From: Bryobacterales bacterium
GTDB lineage: Bacteria; Acidobacteriota; Terriglobia; Bryobacterales; Bryobacteraceae
Direction of reading: 5' to 3'
Length of the DNA: 9,902 nt
Assembly: GCA_003139735.1 (NCBI GenBank)
Contig: PLGA01000131.1
Span: 1-9,902 of the forward strand
Positions 5,642 to 9,902 of this stretch are shown here, piece by piece (positions within the stretch are counted from its first letter, which is position 1; every line of letters starts with the position of its first letter). The notes under the pieces are model-generated. The model was not told the origin of the DNA and did not search any database. It saw only the letters and a list, made by a program, of their open reading frames with translations. Both the position numbers and the translations under genes were made by a program.

Positions 5642-6750
5642 AAAGGTATCTAGCGCTTATCGTTATCGGCTTGCTTGTGTCCGTCATTATCAGTTTCATT
5701 TTTGTTACATTGTGGACCCCCGCCGCCGCCGAAATCACCGATAAATACCTGCGGCCGGTCTTCGGCGATCGGCAGATTGTCTTCTTAGAGAAGATCTTCC
5801 TTAACCTCTCGGACAATACGAGCAAGGTCATTTATGATTTCAAAAAGCCTATAGCGCCCCGATTCACAACTTCCAGCGCGGACGCCGGCATGTCCACCTC
5901 GCTCGACTTGCGGCCCATCGCCCCCAATCCGGCCTTCTCAGCCTTAAGCGGCGAGGGCGTATGGCATAGCATCCCGTTGGCTATTTTCCCTAACCGTGAA
6001 GTCATGGCCCGCACTTTTGTCAGGCCGGACTCGAGCCGGTCTTTTGCCATAGTGTCGATAGTCAAGATGGATATGTCGGCGCTGACAATCGGCAGCGTCG
6101 CGGGAACCGTGGAGCCCGGCGGCAAGGTAGGCAAGTATGGCCCCGGCCGTGTGCCTGAAGCCATTGTGCAGAGTGGCAATTTGGTGGCGGCCTTCGATGG
6201 AGGTTTTCAGTATCGCGACGGCGCCTATGGCATGATTGTCGGCAAGACAACCTATCTGCCGCTGCAATGTGGTCTCGGAACCGTTGCCGGCTACAGCGAT
6301 GGGTCGGTCAAGATTCTTGAATACACGGGACAGCCGCTTGGAAACGACGCAACTTTTGTGAGGCAGAACGGCCCAATGCTTATAAAGGACGCCCATGTTG
6401 CTGTCACCAATCCGGATAGCCAGCAGGTCTGGGGCCGGGTGGTGGGAGACGGCGCTTTCACCTGGCGGTCTGGAATTGGGATAGCCGCTAAGGGCGAGCT
6501 GATTTTTGCGGCGGGAAACAACTTGAGTCCTCAGACCTTGGCGCTGGCATTGAGCGCTGCCGGCGCGGACAACGCCATCCAGCTTGATATTAACCCGCAC
6601 TGGGTAAGATTTAATCTTTTCAATGCAAACGGAGACAGCGGTTATGACTCAGCCCCACTGAATCCGGACATGCAGGACGGCGCAAGGGAATACTTGAACG
6701 GCTATCAGAAGGATTTTTTCTACATCTACAAGAGACAGAGCGCCCCGTAA
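5638..6750 (+). CDS. membrane-anchored phosphodiester glycosidase (NAGPA/DUF2233) domain protein
   Basis: A 370-residue protein with an N-terminal membrane anchor or uncleaved signal (residues 5-26, LALIVIGLLVSVIISFIFVT) and an extracytoplasmic catalytic domain from about 105 to 365. Family-like blocks are F186-D-G-G-F190, R242-Q-N-G-P246, R277-S-G-I-G-I282 and A-I-Q-L-D-I-N-P-H near 313-321. The NAGPA domain is named after human N-acetylglucosamine-1-phosphodiester alpha-N-acetylglucosaminidase; bacterial relatives act on sugar phosphodiesters, possibly teichoic or other envelope glycans. The start ATG overlaps the preceding stop (ATGA at 5638-5641) with no binding site, which fits translational coupling. 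Base use is more A/T-rich than in the neighbours; the first 60 bp after the start codon are about 40 percent GC. That could mean a later arrival in the cluster. The substrate is not predictable. Confidence 0.75.
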   Translation: MKRYLALIVIGLLVSVIISFIFVTLWTPAAAEITDKYLRPVFGDRQIVFLEKIFLNLSDNTSKVIYDFKKPIAPRFTTSSADAGMSTSLDLRPIAPNPAFSALSGEGVWHSIPLAIFPNREVMARTFVRPDSSRSFAIVSIVKMDMSALTIGSVAGTVEPGGKVGKYGPGRVPEAIVQSGNLVAAFDGGFQYRDGAYGMIVGKTTYLPLQCGLGTVAGYSDGSVKILEYTGQPLGNDATFVRQNGPMLIKDAHVAVTNPDSQQVWGRVVGDGAFTWRSGIGIAAKGELIFAAGNNLSPQTLALALSAAGADNAIQLDINPHWVRFNLFNANGDSGYDSAPLNPDMQDGAREYLNGYQKDFFYIYKRQSAP

Positions 6751-6823
6751 CACCCTCACCGCGTGGTGGTTGGCGGGGAAGATCGGGCGGAACAGGCTGT
6801 CGCCGTCGCTCCGGCAATTCTTG

Positions 6824-6853
6824 TTGACACGGTGACGGAAAACTCCATAGAAT
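6824..6853 (+). promoter_or_regulatory. sigma70-like promoter ahead of the DUF2911-GH3 genes
   Basis: TTGACA at 6824-6829 is a perfect -35, followed by an 18 bp spacer and TAGAAT at 6848-6853 (five of six matches to TATAAT). Transcription would begin near 6860, leaving roughly ten bases before the GTG at 6870. It marks 6870 as the start of a new transcription unit separate from the CPBP cluster, although read-through is possible since no clear terminator precedes it. Confidence 0.6.
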
Positions 6854-6858
6854 TAGCC

Positions 6859-6864
6859 AGGAGG
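6859..6864 (+). promoter_or_regulatory. ribosome binding site of the DUF2911 gene
   Basis: AGGAGG lies five bases before the GTG at 6870 and supports a GTG start. It sits at or next to the transcription start expected from the promoter at 6824-6853. Confidence 0.7.
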
Positions 6865-6869
6865 CCGAA

Positions 6870-7406
6870 GTGGAGAAAAGAACCTTAATTGGCGCTATTA
6901 TCCCAGCGGTCCTGGCAGTGAGCGGTTTTGCCCAGCAGGCGCTGCCTGCAACGGCGACGGTCAACATCGGGGGCAGCGCCATCACCGTTAAGTATTCCGC
7001 ATTGTCCGTGAAGGGCCGTAAGATTTTCGGCGGCGTAGTGCCTTACGGCAAGGCGTGGGGCATCGGGGAGAATGCCGTTGCGACGCTTAGTACGGATTCG
7101 GATCTGGTGTTCAAAGGCGGCGGCCTCCCGGCGGGAGACTACTCGCTTTATGTCCTGCCTGCCGCCGACGGCTGGCAGCTTATCTTCAGCAAGGCGACTG
7201 GCGCACAGGCCCTGAACTACGACCCGAAAATGGATGCGGGCCGCGTTCCCATGACGGTGACCGCAGCCAAGACCCCGGTCGAAACCTGCAAGATTACACT
7301 CTCCAGCGTGGCGGGTGTGTATACCAAGCTTGAGCTGGCGTGGGAGAACACGGTCGCTTCCGTCTCCCTATACCGAGATGTAGGCGCCAGTGACCCGGAA
7401 TGGTAG
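6870..7406 (+). CDS. secreted DUF2911 domain protein
   Basis: A 178-residue exported protein of the DUF2911 family, whose function is unknown. It starts at GTG (VEKRTLIGAI), and residues 1-22 form a signal peptide ending S-G-F-A-Q. The family signature is clear: residues 42-64 contain Y-S-x-L-S-V-K-G-R-K-I-F-G-G-V-V-P-Y-G-K-A-W-G, followed by G-E-N-A-V-A-T-L where most members have R-T-G-A-N-E-A-T. The G-L-P-A-G-D-Y-S-L-Y stretch near 85-94 and a late L-x-L-A-W-E-N segment near 154-160 are also typical. The mature protein is beta-rich, with one cysteine near 140. The gene has its own promoter and overlaps the GH3 gene by 17 bp, so the two are probably translated from one message. A joint role with the GH3 enzyme is inferred only from this arrangement. 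Confidence 0.8.
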   Translation: MEKRTLIGAIIPAVLAVSGFAQQALPATATVNIGGSAITVKYSALSVKGRKIFGGVVPYGKAWGIGENAVATLSTDSDLVFKGGGLPAGDYSLYVLPAADGWQLIFSKATGAQALNYDPKMDAGRVPMTVTAAKTPVETCKITLSSVAGVYTKLELAWENTVASVSLYRDVGASDPEW

Positions 7407-9870
7407 CACGCTCGGAGTAGCGTTCTTCGCTGTTCTGATGGCATGTATGGCCAGCGGGCCTCGGAGTGCCGGCGAGTCCCCAGGCAGGGACGTCGAGGGG
7501 CTTGTTCGCCAGATGACCCTGGCTGAGAAACTGCTGCTGGTCCACGGGGTCTTCGATCCGAAGCCCGTCGGTGAGGCCGGCTACTGGCCGGGGCTGCCCC
7601 GCCTGGGGATCCCACCTTTACGTTTCGCCGACGGCGCTGCCGGAGTGAACCTGAACAAGGACGCCACGGCCATGCCCGCGCCCGTTGGGCTGGCGGCGAC
7701 CTTCAACCCCGAAGCCGCCCGCCTCTTTGGGGTGGTGCTCGGACGGGAGGCGAAGGCGCTTGAGCAGGATGTCTTCCTGGCGCCCTACGTCAACATCGTT
7801 CGCGACCCCTTGTTTCGCCGGAACCATACAACCCTGAGCGAAGACCCGCTTCTCGCTGCGCGGTTGGGCGCCGGGATGACCATCGGCATCCAGAGTCAGG
7901 GCGTCATGGCCCAGGTCAAGCACCTGGCCGGGTACAACGGCCTCGACAACGTGGTTATCGACGAACGCACATTGCATGAGATTTACCTGCCTGCTTTCGA
8001 AGCGGCGGTCAAGGCAGGCGCCGCTTCGGTGATGTGCGCCTACAACAAGATCAATGGCTCCTGGGCGTGTGAGAGCGCCGAGCTGCAGGACGGCATCCTG
8101 CGCGGGCAATGGGGCTTCAAAGGGTTTGTTACCTCCGACTGGGGGGCCGTGCACACCCCTTCGGCAATCACACGGGGACTGGACCTTGAGATGCCGGGAA
8201 GGAAGATTTCCGGCCGGAATGGCCCGTACTTCACCGATTCGCTCAAGGCCGCAATTGAGACCGGCGCGATCCCGGTTTCGGCCGTCGATCAGGCGGTAAG
8301 CCGCATCCTGGGCCAGATGGACCGTTTCGGCTTGCTCGGCCGCAATCCACCTGCCCGGCCGGCGTCGATCGATGTTGCGGCGGATGCGGCAATCGTCCGG
8401 GACATTGCCCGGCAGGGCGCGGTCTTGCTCAAGAATGACGGCAATGCCCTGCCTCTTACGGCGGACGATTTGGGTTCGCTGGCGGTCATCGGTCCGACTG
8501 GCGGGCAGGTCGCGGCAGGCTTCATGGGCGAACGGGCATACGGCTTCGAATCCCGCCTGGTGGCTCCTCTGACCGCGCTCCAGAAGCTCGAACCCAAAGC
8601 GAAAATCCGCTACTCGGCGGGGGTTGACCTGACTGGCGTCCCCATCCCGAACTTCAAGAGCCTGGTGTCGGTTGCGCCCGATAGTGAGGGATCCTGGACC
8701 GGGACGGTGAATGCGTCCCGCGATGGCGACTACACCTTTATGGTACAGCCGGCCACCGGCGGAGCCTCCAGGGGCAGCGGGACGATCGCGGTCGATGGCC
8801 GTGTGGTCGCGCGGACAACCGGTCCCGGCTTCGGAGGCGGGGGCGGCGTGGCCGCCAAGAAGTGGTCCAGCCTCCTGCCGACAACCGATGGACGGGATAA
8901 CGCCCACGGCGCGATCCATCTGGCTGCCGGCGCGCACCGGATCGAGGCTTCGGCTCAATCGACCGGCGAGGCGCCGCTGAGCGTGCGGTTCGCCTGGATG
9001 ACGCCCGATCTGCGGCGGGCCGGCGTGGAGGCCGCGGTAGAAGCGGCCAAGGCGGCTAGGACGCCCGTGGTCTTCGCCTGGAATGAGGCCGGAGACGCCT
9101 TGGCGCTGCCGGAGGACCAGGACGAGCTGATCGAACGGGTGGCCGCCGCCAACCCGCGCACCATCGTGGTCCTGAACACCGGCGGGCCGATCGCCATGCC
9201 TTGGCGAGACAAAGTCCGCGCCATTCTCCAGATGTGGTTTCCGGGGCAAGAGGGCGGCTGGGCAACCGCCGACATCCTGCTGGGCCGCGCGAACCCAAGC
9301 GGCAAGTTGCCGGTCACATTCCCCGTCAGGCTTGAGGATGCCCCCGCCCGAGCCGCCGGCCATCCCGAGCGATGGACTACGCCGCCGGCCCCGGGCAGCT
9401 CCGGCATCAGTGCGAATCCCCCCGCAGTCAACTTCTCCGAGGGGATCGCCGTCGGCTATCGCTGGTACGACCAGCAGAACATTCAGCCGCTATTCCCGTT
9501 CGGCCACGGCTTGTCCTACACTCGCTTCGAGTACTCCGGGCTGGCGGTCGAGCGCCATGGAGACGGGCTGGATGTCAGCTTCAACCTGCGCAACGCGGGG
9601 TCGCGGAAAGGCGCCGAGGTCGCGCAGGCGTACGTGGGGCCGGCGGCGAATGCTCCGGTCCCGATGGCGCAGAAATCGCTCGTAGGATTCGAGCGCATCG
9701 ATCTGGATGCGGGCCAGACCAGGCGCGTGACGATGCACATCGACGCGCGCGGGCTGTCCTATTGGTCAACTCAAAAACACGAATGGGCGCTTGCCAAGGG
9801 CGCTCGTCCGCTCTATGTTGGCTCCTCATCGCGCGACATACGGGTTGAGGGAAAGGTAAGTCTGAACTGA
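7390..9870 (+). CDS. secreted GH3 beta-glucosidase-like enzyme with PA14 insertion and FnIII-like C-terminus
   Basis: An 826-residue exported glycoside hydrolase of family 3. Residues 1-27 form a signal peptide. The TIM-barrel domain runs to about 320, with R-F-A-D81-G-A-A-G, the subfamily block R-R-N-H-T-T-L-S-E-D-P at 143-153, K177-H178, and the nucleophile D250 in T-S-D-W. The second alpha/beta domain (about 330-400 and 555-645) is split by a PA14-like insertion near 430-540. A fibronectin III-like domain begins near 717, and F-P-F-G-H-G-L-S-Y-T at 702-711 precedes it. Where relatives have an E-G-x-D-R loop holding the acid/base glutamate, this protein reads W564-N-E-A-G-D-A-L-A-L-P574 and is about five residues shorter. 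The GTG start at 7390 is chosen because the signal peptide begins there; the binding site is weak (AGGCG) and coupling to DUF2911 is likely. Substrate is probably a beta-glucoside or xyloside. Confidence 0.85.
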   Translation: MTRNGSTLGVAFFAVLMACMASGPRSAGESPGRDVEGLVRQMTLAEKLLLVHGVFDPKPVGEAGYWPGLPRLGIPPLRFADGAAGVNLNKDATAMPAPVGLAATFNPEAARLFGVVLGREAKALEQDVFLAPYVNIVRDPLFRRNHTTLSEDPLLAARLGAGMTIGIQSQGVMAQVKHLAGYNGLDNVVIDERTLHEIYLPAFEAAVKAGAASVMCAYNKINGSWACESAELQDGILRGQWGFKGFVTSDWGAVHTPSAITRGLDLEMPGRKISGRNGPYFTDSLKAAIETGAIPVSAVDQAVSRILGQMDRFGLLGRNPPARPASIDVAADAAIVRDIARQGAVLLKNDGNALPLTADDLGSLAVIGPTGGQVAAGFMGERAYGFESRLVAPLTALQKLEPKAKIRYSAGVDLTGVPIPNFKSLVSVAPDSEGSWTGTVNASRDGDYTFMVQPATGGASRGSGTIAVDGRVVARTTGPGFGGGGGVAAKKWSSLLPTTDGRDNAHGAIHLAAGAHRIEASAQSTGEAPLSVRFAWMTPDLRRAGVEAAVEAAKAARTPVVFAWNEAGDALALPEDQDELIERVAAANPRTIVVLNTGGPIAMPWRDKVRAILQMWFPGQEGGWATADILLGRANPSGKLPVTFPVRLEDAPARAAGHPERWTTPPAPGSSGISANPPAVNFSEGIAVGYRWYDQQNIQPLFPFGHGLSYTRFEYSGLAVERHGDGLDVSFNLRNAGSRKGAEVAQAYVGPAANAPVPMAQKSLVGFERIDLDAGQTRRVTMHIDARGLSYWSTQKHEWALAKGARPLYVGSSSRDIRVEGKVSLN

Positions 9871-9877
9871 TCTGCAT

Positions 9878-9884
9878 AAGGAGG
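9878..9884 (+). promoter_or_regulatory. strong ribosome binding site of the gene leaving the window
   Basis: AAGGAGG lies nine bases before an ATG at 9894, only seven bases after the GH3 stop codon. It indicates that the next gene is in the same operon. Confidence 0.7.
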
Positions 9885-9893
9885 CAGATACCA

Positions 9894-9902
9894 ATGAGTT
9901 CA
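9894..9902 (+). CDS. start of a further gene, cut by the window end
   Basis: Only the codons for Met-Ser-Ser are inside the window. The strong AAGGAGG site nine bases before the ATG and the 23 bp gap to the GH3 stop make this a likely co-transcribed downstream gene. Nothing can be said about its product. Confidence 0.55.

Noticed and set aside
6751..6823. Possible gene remnant between the NAGPA and DUF2911 genes
   Set aside because: One frame reads a plausible-looking 27-residue stretch (near T-A-W-W-L-A-G-K-I-G-R-N), but it has no start codon, is too short and matches nothing I recognise.
7618..9363. Long open frame (581 codons) on the minus strand
   Set aside because: It lies entirely antisense to the GH3 gene, whose motifs are clear. 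The translated sequence is Arg/Gly/Pro-rich without family features, as expected opposite a GC-rich gene.
1..9902. tRNA, rRNA, CRISPR array, insertion sequence or phage genes
   Set aside because: No cloverleaf, rRNA core sequence, regularly spaced repeats, transposase motifs or terminal inverted repeats were seen on either strand.

Overview
The window is a GC-rich bacterial chromosome segment. Gene content and protein style point to an acidobacterium of the Solibacter/Bryobacter kind: a Tat-exported DUF362 protein, a DUF2911 protein, a secreted GH3 enzyme of the RNHTT subfamily, and a GH with DUF5060 and DUF4038 parts. This is an inference from recognised families; no rRNA, tRNA or other phylogenetic marker is present. 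I see no IS element, CRISPR array, prophage or defence locus.

Layout. Positions 1-134 hold two inverted repeats beyond the end of the first gene. 135-1817 (minus) is a secreted glycoside hydrolase of the DUF5060/DUF4038 (apiosidase-like) type. A 138 bp divergent region (1818-1955) carries a near-perfect 14 bp palindrome with the centre of a LacI-family operator, then 1956-3104 (plus) is a Tat-signal DUF362 protein. 3209-3349 (plus) is a 46-residue acidic ORF that reads like the tail of a small antitoxin without its DNA-binding part. A 20 bp perfect palindrome (3403-3422) separates it from a convergent peptide deformylase-like gene (3432-3941, minus). Divergent from that gene, only 36 bp away, begins a tight three-gene cluster: a CPBP intramembrane protease (3978-4871), a secreted protein with a SmpA/OmlA-like C-terminal part (4841-5641) and a membrane-anchored phosphodiester-glycosidase/NAGPA-domain protein (5638-6750). 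These three overlap one another. A strong sigma70-like promoter (6824-6853) then precedes a DUF2911 secreted protein (6870-7406), which overlaps a secreted PA14-containing GH3 beta-glucosidase (7390-9870). After 23 bp and a strong ribosome binding site, another gene starts at 9894 and runs off the window.

How the genes may work together. Most products are predicted to leave the cytoplasm, and three carry carbohydrate-active domains: the DUF4038 GH, the NAGPA-domain protein and the GH3. The window looks like a polysaccharide or glycoconjugate degradation neighbourhood, but without transporters, SusC/D genes or a regulator inside the window. The points most worth a second look are the LacI-like operator, the GH3 protein lacking the usual acid/base loop, the variant deformylase, and the orphan antitoxin-like tail. 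I do not see clear evidence for a wholly new multi-gene system.
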